DNA of 64,000 nucleotides from NCBI RefSeq assembly GCF_041956535.1, contig NW_027192229.1, positions 42,848 to 106,847 on the forward strand, given 5' to 3'. A program made the position numbers and the translations under genes. The DNA comes from Calcarisporiella thermophila CBS 279.70 (lineage: Eukaryota > Calcarisporiellomycota). Positions within the stretch are counted from its first letter, which is position 1. Every line of letters starts with the position of its first letter. The notes beneath the pieces are model-generated. The model was not told the DNA's origin, searched no databases, and worked only from the letters and a program-made list of their open reading frames with translations. Shown here piece by piece: positions 21,901 through 34,334 of the stretch.

Positions 21901-24900
21901 CAACCGACGCTGAATATAGCCAGTCTCGGCAGTTTTTACTGCAGTGTCTACAAGACCCTCACGACCTCCCATGGCATGGAAAAAGAACTCTTGTGGCGTG
22001 AGCCCACGCAGATAAGAGTTTTCCACGAATCCTCTAGACTCAGCACTATGGTCATCCTTTGCAAAATGAGGAAGTGTGCGCTGTTTGAAGCCGAATGGGA
22101 TACGTTTGCCTTCGACGTTTTGCTGTCCGACACAAGCAGAAATCTGAGAAATATTGATGAACGATCCCTTCGAACCAGCAACCACCATCTGTTTCACATT
22201 GTTGTCATCTTTCAAATTTTGCTGGGCCTTTTTACCGGCTTCATCACGAGCTTGATTGAGTTGTTTGTTGACCTTGTTTTCGAAAGTTTCACGAATCGTC
22301 ATGCCTGGCTCACATTCAAGTTTATCTTGCTGTGCAGCAACAATGATCTCGTTCACGCGTGCCTTTGCAGAGCTGATGATATTGGATATGGTTTCCATTG
22401 TAGATGCATCTGCTATAGCATCACCAATTCCGATGCTAAATCCATTGTGCAGCAGCCAGTGGTTGACGACACGCTGTGCTCCATTAAGGAAACTTTTAGC
22501 AGCCTCAGGCCCCAGCTCCATCATAGCCACATGTACTAGGCCACCTCCAGAAGTACCGACCGTATTCTTCGTGAGAATTCCGGTGAGGAGCTCACCATTC
22601 TGGATAAGTACGTAGTCGTCCTTTGGGTTAAGCAGATTACCGTCCTCGTTACTGCGACGACAATTAACTCCTTTGGGAATCACCATGCTAATAAGCTGTT
22701 TGCCAGTCCAAAGTGGTTTTGGTTTAAAAATGGCGGGCGGAATCATATTGCCATCCCAGTCAGGCACCCACATAAGAATGTTCATTACAAGCTCACGATC
22801 GAGGAAGCAGTCGCGAAGCGTAAATTTACGAATACCACAAAGAGTGTCCTGTACAATTCCCATGACCGGCTTGTTAGCCTGGGGAGAGATAATCTGCTTT
22901 GGAACCATGCAGAGCTCTTGAATCTCAGCACGAGTCTCCAGCGATTGAGGTACATGCAAATTCATCTAACATATACATCAGTATAAGGCCATAATTGAAA
23001 TGACAAAAAAAAATATTACCTCATCACCATCGAAATCTGCATTGTATGGACTTGTAACAGAGAGATTCAAGCGGAAGGTGGAATAAGGTAGCACTTTAAC
23101 TTTATGTCCCATCATAGACATCTTGTGAAGTGAAGGCTGACGGTTGAAGATAACCAAGTCCCCATTATCTAAATGACGTTCCACCTTATATCCAAACTGA
23201 AAAAAGAAATACATGAGAAAGATTCAAGTATTTCAGGATCCATTATATGCAATATTCCCTTACCTGTAGAGGAATATCTCCAGCACGCTTGTGATATCGC
23301 AAATCAATACGCTCACCTCTGTCTCGTATCACATATTTTGCACCAGGGTGTTCGTTCGGGCCGTTTCTCACTAATTGCTGCAACCGTGCAATGTTGTATG
23401 GTGTCACTATCTCAGGGTAGGTAAGGTTGCGTGCGATACTGCGAGGAACTCCAACCTCGTCGATAGAGAGGTTAGGGTCACCAGTAATGACGGTACGAGC
23501 AGAGAAGTCCACACGTTTTCCCATCAAGTTACCACGCAATCGACCCTCTTTACCCTTCAGACGTGCGCGGATAGATTTAAGTGGACGGCCAGATTTCTGT
23601 AGAGCCTGAGGCTGCCCTGCAATGTCATTGTCCATATAAGTGGCCACATGAAACTGAAAAAAAAAAATTAGATCAGACCTGTGAGCAAAAAAAGCATTAA
23701 ATTTACCTGGAGTAAATGCTCGAACTCATTAATGACGTGAATCGGTGCACCCTCCATCTCGCAGCGCTTCACATGGGCATTTGCCTTCAGCCAAGAGTCA
23801 AATCAGTAAACAATAGAAGCTATTCGAGAGTATTCCAATTATACCTTGAGAATATCCGCAAGCTTATGGGTCAAATCATCCTCAGAACGCCCACTTCCGT
23901 CCATAAGGATACTGGGTCGCACCTGAGGAGGAGGCACTGGTAGCATTGTAATAAGCATCCACTCCGGGCGAGCATACTCGGGCGACAGACCCATTGCGAC
24001 CATATCTTCCTCACTTATTTGTTTGAACACCTGTAAAACCTGAAGAGGGGTGACGAGATTCTTTCCTTCTGGAAGAATTTCCTAAAATTTTGTGAATATT
24101 AGATGTTAGAAGAGGAGGGCAGAAGTGAGTGCAAATAAATTTTACATCAGATGAAGCAGTTTGCCTGTAGGTTGCATAGAGCTTCAATCCTTCTTTCTTA
24201 AATGTAGGCTGCCTGTGGCCACAGCCGCCATGCGATTTTTTGCGTTTTCCGTCAATATCACCATTCATCATCATAGTATCTTGATTGTCCACCTCATCCA
24301 TTTCATCGTCGTCATCAGCCCCACGTTCACAGACCATCTTTGTCTTGGCAATCTCCCATACTGCTTTTAAGCGAGCTTTTCTACTCCTCAGTCTGCGTGC
24401 TCTCTCAAATTTGGGATTGGACTAAAGTAAAAAGAATTGTATTAAGTTACTCAGACCAACCCGAAATCTCGCTCAAAGCACGTACTTCGTCCACTTTCAG
24501 CTTGGAACAGTGGAAGCAGACGCATTCGAGGATCTTTTTCACTTTATTCAAAAAGCCTATGCAATTTAGAGTAGCGATAGTCTAGATATGTTCTCTCTTG
24601 AAGCAGGATTTTAACTAACCAATATGAAAAACGGGTTTCGCAAGCTCTATATATCCAAAATGGCCGGGACATTCTGCCATTTTTTGATCGCATGTCTCAC
24701 AATAACGATGTCGATCAATTGTGCCTAGCCTCGGATCAAACAATCCTCCACGTTTGGGCTGGCCAGCCTCATCGAGAATCTCTGGATGCTCGACTTTAAC
24801 ATAACCCATTGCTTTCTATTATTTGCCAGGTATCAAAAAGTTGAGTATTGATCTAGATCTGCCGATGTGTCCAGAGACACACTCAAGAAAAAGATCAAAA

Positions 24901-25005
24901 ATAAGATGGTAAACATACTATCTCTTCTGGAGAAAGAATTCCAAATTGGACTCCAGTGACACGCCCGAGTGGAGCCTTGGAGTAGGCGAAAGCGTGTCCG
25001 CTCAT
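18975..25005 (-). CDS. RPB1: RNA polymerase II largest subunit
   Basis: Eleven exons, all phase-consistent: 25005-24919, 24815-24620, 24556-24486, 24421-24146, 24081-23845, 23784-23707, 23653-23264, 23196-23020, 22965-20884, 20822-20607, 20531-18975; 1788 residues. It begins [16 protein letters not shown] and has the clamp zinc site ([16 protein letters not shown]), the NRQPSLHK block, and the active-site [10 protein letters not shown], whose Asp 499, 501 and 503 hold the catalytic Mg. An intron falls inside that motif, between E504 and M505. The trigger-loop region has [12 protein letters not shown]-like sequence. From about residue 1563 the C-terminal domain has 30 heptads plus one six-residue unit (YAASPA); roughly 20 heptads are exactly YSPTSPS, and two end in Lys. 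It is the catalytic core of nuclear mRNA synthesis. The gene is head to head with YOS1. Confidence 0.98.
19015..19660 (-). repeat. 21-bp tandem repeat coding the RPB1 CTD heptads
   Basis: About 30 units of 21 bases encode YSPTSPS-type heptads, with synonymous drift between units. Because the period is a multiple of three, the other frames also stay open here, producing long spurious antisense and off-frame ORFs. Confidence 0.95.
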
Positions 25006-25321
25006 GATTTAATATGTTTTTGAAATTTTTTTGAAATTTTCAAGATTTAAAAAACAAAAGTAAAAAATGAGGTAAAAATAGAGAAAATGGTGAAAGATCT
25101 TTCAAGGATTGCTGCTAGGTGACCTTTTCTGGGAGTTCTGAAGAATAGAAATCAAAGGTCAACAAAGATCAAAAGCGAGAAACTCCCAAGGAGTGATAAA
25201 GGAAGGGGAAGAGAAGATTTTATTGACTTGATGACGTCGACAGACCAACTAATGTCGACAGGATTTTACGTGTCAGCTCGAGAACTTTAGATCATCCTTC
25301 CTTTTGCTTTACAAATTCATA
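25006..25321. promoter_or_regulatory. divergent promoter region between RPB1 and YOS1
   Basis: 316 bases separate the two start codons. A TGACGTC core (CRE/ATF-like) lies near 25232-25238. No TATA box is convincing. Confidence 0.45.
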
Positions 25322-25635
25322 ATGGGCGTTGCCAACCTGTTAACTGCACTCTTACTCTTCATCAATGCGATTGCAGTATTAAATGAAGAAAGATTTCTTG
25401 CTCGTATCGGGTGGAGCTCGACTTCTTTTCATGGCTATGGAGATCAAGGTCAATCAATAAAAGCACGGATGGTCAATCTGATATCTGCAACAAGAACACT
25501 AATGAGAAGTATGTTCGCAAAAGCATTTAGCTTCTGTTCAAATAATTATATTGACAATTATTTTCCTTTCTTCCCTTAGTTCCCCTCATCGTAATCAATC
25601 TCCTCGTGATAAGCTATAGATTAATTCTGGGTTAA
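25322..25635 (+). CDS. YOS1: Yos1/IER3IP1-family ER-Golgi transport protein
   Basis: Two exons, 25322-25508 and 25580-25635, giving 80 residues. The protein has a first membrane segment (LLTALLLFINAIAVL), the family signature NEERFLARIGW, a short soluble loop, I-K-A-R-M-V-N-L-I with R-T-L-M-R, and a second membrane segment supplied by exon 2 (IPLIVINLLVISY). Length matches yeast Yos1 (85) and human IER3IP1 (82). Yos1 works with Yip1 and Yif1 in COPII vesicle budding and fusion between the ER and Golgi. The ATG at 25322 is the first in frame. It shares its upstream region with RPB1. Confidence 0.93.
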
Positions 25636-26019
25636 AATGGATCAGGCCAAACTTTCATCTATTTGAATCTTATTCCATTTTCACCTCCGCATTTGTACCT
25701 TATAAGCCTCTTCTCTTTTTATTCTGTTATTGTTGAGCTACCTATTTGATTTTATAAAGACTAGTACTCTTTTCATCAGCCTAAGACTACAGGGATTGCT
25801 GAAGGCAAAGAAATGATTTAATCCTATAGAAAGCTAATCGTTTTCCCTATCTCTTAAATGATCTCGTAGTCAACTGTGTTTATTCTTCTCGTAAGATGAT
25901 ATATTTGATATTCACTTCATAGCATTTGCATTATGAATTAAATCTAAGCCGCGCTATAATTTTTATTCGAGCTTTATCTCTTAATATTTAGCTGTTCAAA
26001 TGGAAAAATATTAAACTAT
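25636..26019. other. intergenic region between YOS1 and RCY1
   Basis: AT-rich 384-base spacer. No features are recognised. Confidence 0.5.
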
Positions 26020-29000
26020 ATGGATGCAAATTTTCTAATTTCAATTGAACCAATAAAGCCATTAAGGCAACAGCTTCCACTTCCTCCGGATCTCATTTTA
26101 AAAATTCTTCAACACGTCCCTGTCCCATCGCTTACAAATGTCGCGGTCGCATGTCGTCGATTCAAGGTGCTCGTGTATGACGATGAGATTTGGGAGGCAA
26201 AACTACGTGCTATGGGAGTTTGGAAAGATTTCAATGAGAATGAGAACCCGCTTGATGCGCCAAATGAACCACTCTTTTTATCAAATTCGAGGTCATCACA
26301 TGCTGGAACGAAGAATGATTTGATGAGCTTTGATCCGTTCACAAATCCCAATAGCTCTGCATCTAGCATGCTCACTCCACCACCAAGTTTATCAACATCA
26401 TTCACAAATAATTCGACCGGTACTCTTCTAGACCTAGATTCGCTTCCCTCTACTTTTAACAGAGCAGATCGCCCAGTTTCGCTTCACGCCCTCATCCCTG
26501 GAATTGGATCTGATCCACTCTCCGCTAATGCACGAGCAAAATCTACCGGAGAGGCTCGTGGTCGATTCCGCCAGATGTTTATAGAGCTATTTCCCTATTA
26601 CAGGGAGTTCAGGCGTGGAACAAAAGACTTGAGTGTGTTCAGAGATTTCGCGGGAGAACCGCTTCAGATCGCGAAAATGTTGACTCAGCTAGTGGCATTC
26701 GGGAGAGCCAAAGTAGTGGATGACTGGAAAGACGTATGTATTATTAAATCCTTTTTGAATTATTCGCTTGCTCATATTTTCTACTTTGCTATATAGATCA
26801 ATAGTTCAATAGAAGCTGCTTGTCAAGACTTCGAGCATGCATGTTTGCATCACTTCAATAATGCTTATAGCGCAGATGATAGAAAAAATATGGAGGTAAT
26901 ACTTGAACAGTGATATAGTTGTTTATGGGTTTGAACCACAATTTTTTTAAACTGATAGAGATATGCAACGGCATTAACATGTTTAAATGGCGGGCATGCA
27001 TGTATACAATCTTTTATCCAACATCACCCTCTTTTCTATGACCTACCCTTCAATCCAGGAGAGACCATGGGGTAAAAAGAGTGATTTACCGAGTTTTATA
27101 GCCCTATTTAACATAATACATTGGATTCCGTAGCACCGACTTTTTACCTTTAAAGAATTTCAGCAAATACCTTACTGATGAGATTAAAAAGCAAGCAGCA
27201 CTTATTAACGATGTATTCCCGAGCGAAGCGGATGTGCTATATTTATTTTGCGAACGTTTATTTGAAGATGTGGTATATTTCATTATATTATAATTGAAAT
27301 AACATGTTTCATCAATGTGGGATCATATTATAACTTCTTAGGTAAATGACCATTTAACATCGCTACTAAAGGCTACCCGTGATCACGATGTACAGCTTTA
27401 TCTTCAATGTGTGTCCGCTGTTACACAGGAGTTACAATCAATCGGAGATGTGATTAGCAATTTGAAACCTGGAGGGATAGATCGCTCGCGTACGGACAAG
27501 CTCATTAACAAACAGTTGCACCCAATTGTGCGAAGATATCTGCACGATGAGTTACAATGGGTGAGCGACAACTGTGTATTGGCAACTGAGAAATGGGAAG
27601 AAGAGGTGAGTATTCTTGCTATTACCTAGAACTAGAATTTTATCATTCATCCGCCATACAATGACGTTTAATTAGAGAAAATCAATTAAACGGGCGAAAT
27701 CTAAGCGATTAAGTAATCCAATGGCCACACCAAATCGAGAGCTTTACAAGCGCAATTATTTAAAGGCATTCCGTAAAATCCTATTGCTGCCAGCAGACAT
27801 CGTCACCTCTTCCATTCAGACAATCCAGGGCTTCTCCGGTCCTGGAAAATCTTCAAGTAGACCATCCACTCCAGATCCATCAAAAATTTCATCAAATAGT
27901 CAGCAGAATGGAGACAGCCCCAAGTTGGAGACTAAAAGTCAATCGAAGCAAGAAGCTATGAGCGCGCAAGAAGTACAAGGAGCGCTCATGGCCGCACAAT
28001 TGGATGAAATGCAAGATATTTTGAGCCTGGAGATGTCTCTTCACTTGATTCATATCAACAAAGAAGCTCAACAGCGAGTAGGATTTTTCTTAAGATTGGC
28101 AGATGAATATGGCGAGCAAGCGTAAATATCATACACTATTACATTGTGTCTGGGAGATATAACAAAACATTTTTTGTGCTGATTTGATAGCCAAAAAACC
28201 ATTGAAACTATATTTATTCATCTACTACGGACGCTAGGTATGCATCACATTAAACCAGGGTTCGAAGAGTAAGTAGATTGCTTCTACCTAATACTATATT
28301 GTAGCTCAACCAACATCAATCTTGGCATTAGGGCTATAGAACACCTCGGAAGCTGTAATAAGTTAGACTCTACTATCGATCATCAAACCCCTATCACTTC
28401 TCTCCGTGACTTCTTCGAGCTTATTCATATGGCCGATCTTATCCAACAAATGGTGCACGTGTACTACGAAGAAGAAATGGTATTTTTTAGTATTGAATTT
28501 GCTTATCTGGTGCAATAATTCTAACAACTGCTGTTTGATATATAGGGAAGATATATTGATAAAACCGATTTCCTCTCAGATTGCAATAAAGAAAAGAAGA
28601 ATTTTGAGCGCTTACTTGATGACTATGTAGCACGGGGACTTGACCGTAGCCTACAAGTGCTGATAGATCATGTGGAGTATATTCTTCTTCGCGATCAAGC
28701 TGCCTCAGATTTTCTTCCCGCACACGGACAAGTACTTGACTTGCAGCCGACAAAAGCTTGTAAAAATGCAGCTGATTGTGTTCAGCTGCATACTCAGCTT
28801 TTGCTTGGATGTACAGATAAAACAATGCTGGATGTGTTTTTTCAGGAAATAGGCTCCCGATTTTTCTCGTAAGTACTAGCCCTTCTTTGCCTCTTGCACT
28901 TATTAGGCTAATAGCTGGCCTTATGACAGAGTTTTATGCAAACACTTCAAGCGGTTTACTATTAACGAGGCTGGTGGCTTCCAGTTAATTTGTGATCTCA

Positions 29001-29251
29001 ATCACTACAACCAGTGTGCGTGGTCTCTCCGCCAGCAGCCCACTACTCGACTCTTCATGGCACTAAAAGACCTTGGCAATCTTTTTATAATCCAATCACC
29101 CGAAGCTCTAAAAGAGTTTATTCATGATGGAGAGCGTTTTGGTGGGACATTTAGGGTGGAGGAGGTATTGGAGTTCGTACAGTTAAGGGCTGACTGGAAA
29201 ATGATCCAGAAAGAGGTGGAGAGAGACAAATTGGATTGCATAGTGATGTGA
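26020..29251 (+). CDS. RCY1: recyclin-1, F-box and Sec10-like endocytic recycling factor
   Basis: Ten exons: 26020-26733, 26797-26895, 26959-27071, 27134-27272, 27342-27605, 27676-28121, 28191-28268, 28332-28479, 28546-28868, 28930-29251; 881 residues. An F-box lies at about residues 19-58 (LPPDLILKILQHVPV ... ACRRFKVLVYDDEIW). A Ser-rich linker follows, then a long helical Sec10/exocyst-like region (FRQMFIELFPYYREF, QLVAFGRAKVVDDW, FFELIHMADLIQQM, LKDLGNLFIIQSPE). Length and order agree with S. cerevisiae Rcy1 (840) and S. pombe Pof6 (872). Rcy1 binds Skp1 and drives recycling of plasma-membrane proteins such as the Snc1 v-SNARE from endosomes. The exon 7/8 join used here gives PGFEEAIEHLGS; a downstream alternative AG exists, so that junction is the least certain. 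Confidence 0.93.
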
Positions 29252-29606
29252 AGAATTTGTCAATTTTCGAGTCATAAGCAACGATGGACATTTGGAATTT
29301 GCCTTTTTTTTGGTTTCTTTTATGTGTTAATAACCTTTTTATTTAATAATAATATCCTGATCTCGTTCAATTTGGTAGTTTTAATTTGCCCACTTAATTT
29401 TCATTCAAATAGTATGTAGTATATTTACCTCGAGGTAATTATCAGATGGCTCACATGAGTCATAATAATCAATTGAAATTTCAAACTCTATATAACGTTA
29501 AATAATACCCGATATTAAATTAGAAACTCGAAAGTTAAAGAGACCGTCGAGATTTGACGTTAAAGCCAATTTAACCACCTGGGATCAATTATTCTTGCAC
29601 TAAAGA
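29252..29606. other. intergenic region
   Basis: AT-rich 355-base spacer between RCY1 and the first GNAT gene. No features are seen. Confidence 0.5.
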
Positions 29607-30282
29607 ATGACTGTACCTATAAAGACCGCAAGCAGCAACATCAAAAAGAATGTTACCGTGCGTCCATTCTCGCCCTCCAATGATGAAAAACATTTTGAGC
29701 GCATTCGTGGCCTCATTAACAGTGCCTATCGTTCAGGTAGGTTGAATTTGAAGGCATTTCCAAACTTAAGAAATTAAACCATTGCCCTAAATGTGAATGG
29801 ATTGTCTAGATAAAAGTTGGACCACCGAAAAACATCTGATTCGGGGAGAGAGGATGACTATCGAAAATCTCAGACGCACTTTGGAAAATGACTCAATTCA
29901 TTTGTTCCTCGCATCGATTCCCGGGAATTCGGCGGAGAATAAACAAGCTTCCAGTGAAGATGAGCTGATCGTAGGAACCGTTGATATCGAGTTCAATGAA
30001 GAATATCCTGGTGCAGGACTTCTTGGCTGTCTTGCAGTGGACCCAGAATTTCAGTCCCATGGCATAGGTTCACGACTCGTCTCCCATGCCATGCACTTTG
30101 CTAAAGAGCAACTCAAGCTGAGCAAAATGGTGATATGGGTTGTGGACAAGCGTTCAGATATTATTGGGTGGTATGAAAGACTTGGCTTTAAGAAGACAAT
30201 GGAAAGACGCCCATTTGTATGGCCCAACCTAATCCGGGACGGAATTGAGCTCGATTTTATTGTGCTAGAAAAAGCTCTGTAA
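29607..30282 (+). CDS. GNAT-family N-acetyltransferase, tandem copy 1
   Basis: Two exons, 29607-29736 and 29810-30282, giving 200 residues. The frame has the GNAT order: an N-terminal strand-helix (VTVRPFS ... INSAYRSD), then motif A as LLGCLAVDPEFQSHGIGSRL, in which Q-S-H-G-I-G is the acetyl-CoA pyrophosphate loop, and motif B ending WYERLGFKKT. Substrate is unknown; small-molecule acetyltransferases of this type act in the cytosol. The intron (GTAGGT...TAG) lies at the serine-aspartate junction S-D-K-S-W, exactly where the neighbouring paralogue has its intron. So the two genes are products of local duplication, in the same orientation with about 200 bases between them. Confidence 0.88.
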
Positions 30283-30490
30283 ACCGAATGTTTGCTTGCA
30301 TAGTGTGCACATCTTAACAAAAGATCTTTACATGCTTTGACGAACCTTAGCTCTTCGCCAAAAGATTTATCCAATTAATTTGATTTTTATCGAGATTTAT
30401 TACCGTAAAAAATTAAAATCAACTCCGCTCAAGTCAGAAAGCATATATCTGACAACCTAGTCCTCCATTATTTTTTCTGAATTGACAACA

Positions 30491-31162
30491 ATGAGCATTA
30501 CTTCTGTTGAGAATCTAAAGAATCAGGTCAAGATATCCAGCGCCAAACTCGAACATGACGTGCATGTAGAGAGGCTGTATAAAATTATTAATGCCGCATA
30601 CCGCTCAGGCAAGTGTTTTTCTATATCTAACGGTTCGAGAAGCTATCTTATACTTACCCTGAATTAAATAGATAAGGGATGGACGCACGAAGCTCACCTT
30701 GTAAAAGAAGATCGCATCACTATCCCCGAACTTAAAGAGCTAATTGCTGATGTAGAACACAAGCACGGTCATCTTCTGCTAGCATTTCTTCCTGCAGACT
30801 CCACCCCCGTTCTAAACCCGACGGATGCAGAGCGTGCTCTCGGCGAAGTTGTCGTGGGCAGCATTCAGATAGAGCCATCGCCACGTGGTGAAGATGAATG
30901 TCTTATCGGATTGCTGGCAGTCGATCCAGCACTTCAATCTTTGGGGATAGGTAGCAGGCTTATGCGAAGTGCAATTGACTTTGCCCGTGATATTCTCAAG
31001 AAAAAGCACGCTGCTGTTTGGGTTTTGAACCAGCGGCCAGAGGTCCACAGTTGGTATTCGAGACTTGGCTTTGAGAAAACAGGAGAGCAGCTTGAGTTTG
31101 TAAACCCGCAGAATCTAAAAGATAAAGAAACGCATATGATCGTCATGCGTAGGACCTTTTAA
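30491..31162 (+). CDS. GNAT-family N-acetyltransferase, tandem copy 2, GC-AG intron
   Basis: Two exons, 30491-30608 and 30672-31162, giving 202 residues. It is similar to copy 1 throughout: INAAYRSD then KGWT, motif A IGLLAVDPALQSLGIGSRL with the Q-S-L-G-I-G loop, and WYSRLGFEKTG. The intron begins GCAAGT rather than GT; no GT in the vicinity keeps the frame, while the GC donor restores S-D-K-G-W exactly as in copy 1. GC-AG introns are a known minor class that the normal spliceosome removes. An insertion after the first helix (KHGHLLLAFLP, then DSTPVLNPTDAE) makes it differ from copy 1, so substrates may differ. Confidence 0.88.
30609..30671 (+). other. GC-AG intron of GNAT copy 2
   Basis: The intron starts with GCAAGT and ends with TAG. 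It is 63 bases and sits at the same codon position as the GT-AG intron of copy 1 (29737-29809). Confidence 0.8.
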
Positions 31163-31420
31163 TTCTACCATATTTATATTTTCAACAATGTAAACCTAAA
31201 AAGTGTATCAAGCTTTATATATGTTTTATTTCATTTTATTTCATTTTATTTTATTAGAGGATAAAAATAGAAATGAAGGCCAGAAAACTTATCTGAAGGA
31301 AATAATAAAAAAGGGTTCGACAGAGATTGAAAGTGAAAGAGGACAAGCGGAAAAAAGTGAAGTTGCTGCAATGAAGGGTATTAAATTAATGTCAAAGTCC
31401 AATGTGAACAGGATGGGGTG

Positions 31421-34334
31421 CTATAACTTTAAATCTGCCAGTATCCGTGAGCATATCTTCCTATACTGCCACGCGTCGCCGCTGATCCTATGAAATTGCA
31501 CCCCGTGCATTCCAAGTAGCCACGGAACACGAACGATATGCACCTCAAAGCGAAGTATAAGTCCTGCGACCTGTTGGGAAGTCATAGTTGACTCCTCTTC
31601 AAAAGACTCTCGATACTCGCCCCCACCACCCCTGATTTTACCTCGCTCATTTTTTAACAAATCGAACTCCATCAGGCTTTGTTGTTGCTGCACCTGCTGT
31701 TGGGTGCTTGCAAGATCGATGCTTGGTAAGTGAAGACATTCATATCCTCCCTTAATCTCATGGTATTGTACCCCGATTTGATTTAGCACTTGTTCCACAT
31801 TGCTTCGAATTTGTAGAGCGGGCTTAGTGGATGTGGTTGCTACCGAAAACAGTCCCTTCAAGAACACAGGTTTTGCCTCCATCCGCTGCTTGTTCGAACT
31901 GGGCGTGGTAGGCGTCGTAGGAGAGAAAGGATAGCTGTTGTTTGTGTGCTGAGGAGAGGTAAATTGCTCCGAAGATTGCTGCTGAGGGATGGAGACTTTA
32001 GGGAGTTCAACGGCGGGTGCTTTGGTATTAGCCGAGCGGCCGCCGCCAGATGATGCTGCTGCACTGGCAATCCAGGACCCCCCGATTGACGATGGGCGTT
32101 GTCTATGCCGGCGGTATTCCGTTTCCGGCAAAGAAACCGCTCGAGTAACCCCCTTTGTATCGCCTACTTCCTCAGAGTCTCGGACACTATCACGCTCCGT
32201 TAGTTGCGGAGAAGGGGTGGCATAAGCAGAAAGCGCAGAAGGATGTCTTGAGTGTTGGCCTTTGAAGGTGGGGCGCCGCCCTCCATCTAGAGAAGTTCTA
32301 CCCAGAGCCATCCCCAACCTTTTGAAAACGCTCCCATCACTCTTGCTTGGACTGCTAGGTTCCTCTCTCGAAAATATCGAAGGCCGCTCATCTCGGCCCA
32401 GTGTACGTCGTCGTTCCTTGGTTGGCACCGTGGGGGGCGGATGGTAGAGATCGGGAACATCTATTTCCAACGAAGGACCGTTGGTAGCATGCAATGGATC
32501 GGGCAAGGGAATCTGTGGGGCAGCAAATCTTTGCTGTTGCGCCTGTTGCTGTCGTAGCTTTTGTTCCGCTTGTGCCTTCAAGGCCTGCCGTTCTCTTTCT
32601 TGCTTCTCGCGTACAAGATGGTATATCGATATCAAGGGGTGATATGCCTCAGGCAGAGTAATTGGATCGTCCGGGGGTGGAGGTGGTGGCGTCTTTCCTC
32701 CCCCCATTTGTTTATTAAATAGGGTCTTAACAGTTGAATTGTTTCGCATGGATGAGGGAGCAACGGATTCTACGCTTCTCCAATACGCCTGGTTCTGTGC
32801 AAGCTGCTTAGCAGCACGCTGATACGTGTCACTTGTCACGATTGCCTCCAACTCGCGCCGAATTTCTTGCTCAGTGCCAAACTCAAATCCAGTCATTCCA
32901 CGAATAACATCCATGTCAAGAGGGAGACTAAGTGGTAGGCGGTATGGTAAATAGTTTTTGATTTTGGTGTCAAATCCCCGATTTAGCCAGGGATGCTCCA
33001 TGATCTCGGTTAGTGTAGCGCGTTGTGAGGGATCTGTTACAAGCATGCGAGAAATGAGATGCTTGCATTCTATAGATAGAGGGAGAAAATTAATTAATCA
33101 TGAGAAATCTCTTATGAAGGAAAGAGAACTAGTACCAGAACTAAGATAATTGGGATATTCCACAATCCCCCGTTTAATTTTCGCGTGCAGTGCAGGCATG
33201 CTTTGATCATCAAACGGCACCTTTCCACATACCAATACATATAAAACAATTCCAAGACTCCAGATATCTACTTCTGGTCCAGTATACATCTTTGCATTTA
33301 GGAGTTCAGGTGCTGCAAAGTAAAGCGAGCCGCAGAATGTGGAGAGCAGTTTGTCTGGCGAGTAGAGGTTCGAGAGCCCAAAATCGATGATTTTAACGTC
33401 CCCCATCTTGGAAATTAGGATGTTTTCAATTTTTAAGTCTAAAGATAGAAAAAAAAAATTGAATAAAAAACCCTCTACCCAATAGTTGTGCTAAACAAAA
33501 TGTACATACCCCGGTGTACTATCGAGTTTCGATGGCAATAATCTATTAAAATAAAAAGAAAAAAACCGCAAATAAGCGCATGAACACACATATAATAACA
33601 CTTAGTGTATTGCTGATTCATACCAAGTGCGCTTACAATTTGTCGTATAAATTTTCGAGCCTGCTTTTCCTTAATCTTCCCATGGCTGATTATATAATCG
33701 AGGAGCTGTGCTCCGTCTACAAATTCAAATACCATATAATAGTAGTTTGGGAGCACCATCATCTCGCGCAATCCTACAATATATGGGTGGTGTAGCAGTA
33801 GCATGATGGAGCCTTCGCGAATAGTACGTATTTCTCGATTTTCATTCTTTTCTGGCCTAGATTTTCGTCCGCCGCTGTTGTTATGTGTACGCGGAATGAT
33901 CTTGATGGCAAACTAGAGAGAGAAACATTGATGGTCGATAAGTTAATCGAGCCAAGTATAAAATCTTGAAATCAGTACTGAGGCGTTGAATATTTTGCCA
34001 CACAAATCTATACCTTTTCACCAGTAGTATTGTGGACACCTAATTTCACTTTTCCCATACTTCCTGCACCTAGAGTTTTGGTGAGCGTATATGCGCCAAG
34101 TATTTTCTTGGTTCTCGATTGTTGCTGCTTTATTCTCCGCGCATCGTCTATATCGGTAGTGAAATTTTCATTGGCGAAATCGGATGTTGACGATTGCGCG
34201 GTTTGAGTGGAAGGAATATTAGCACTCTGAGAACACTCTACTTCATTTGCGGATTGCGGCGCGATCTTATCAAGGATCTCGGAAGAAGAGGGAGGAATTG
34301 GAGGAAGCACTTTTTCTGCAAGAACGGCAGACAT
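31421..34334 (-). CDS. KIN1: KIN1/PAR-1/MARK-type serine/threonine kinase with KA1 end
   Basis: Five exons: 34334-34014, 33912-33624, 33542-33510, 33438-33136, 33069-31421; 864 residues. The kinase domain starts near residue 81: glycine loop [12 protein letters not shown] (88-99), VAIK-type lysine K111 (FAIKII), catalytic HRDLK (H213-D215), DFG (233-235), and the activation segment with [15 protein letters not shown], whose Thr is the usual LKB1-type site. The long middle part is Ser/Pro/Gln-rich with a proline run. The last 100 or so residues have F-E-V-H-I-V-R-V-P and [14 protein letters not shown], which is the KA1 lipid-binding and autoinhibitory domain. KIN1-type kinases control polarity, exocytosis and septation at the cell cortex. 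Exon 3 is only 33 bases, and the intron after it splits the HRD codons. Confidence 0.95.
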
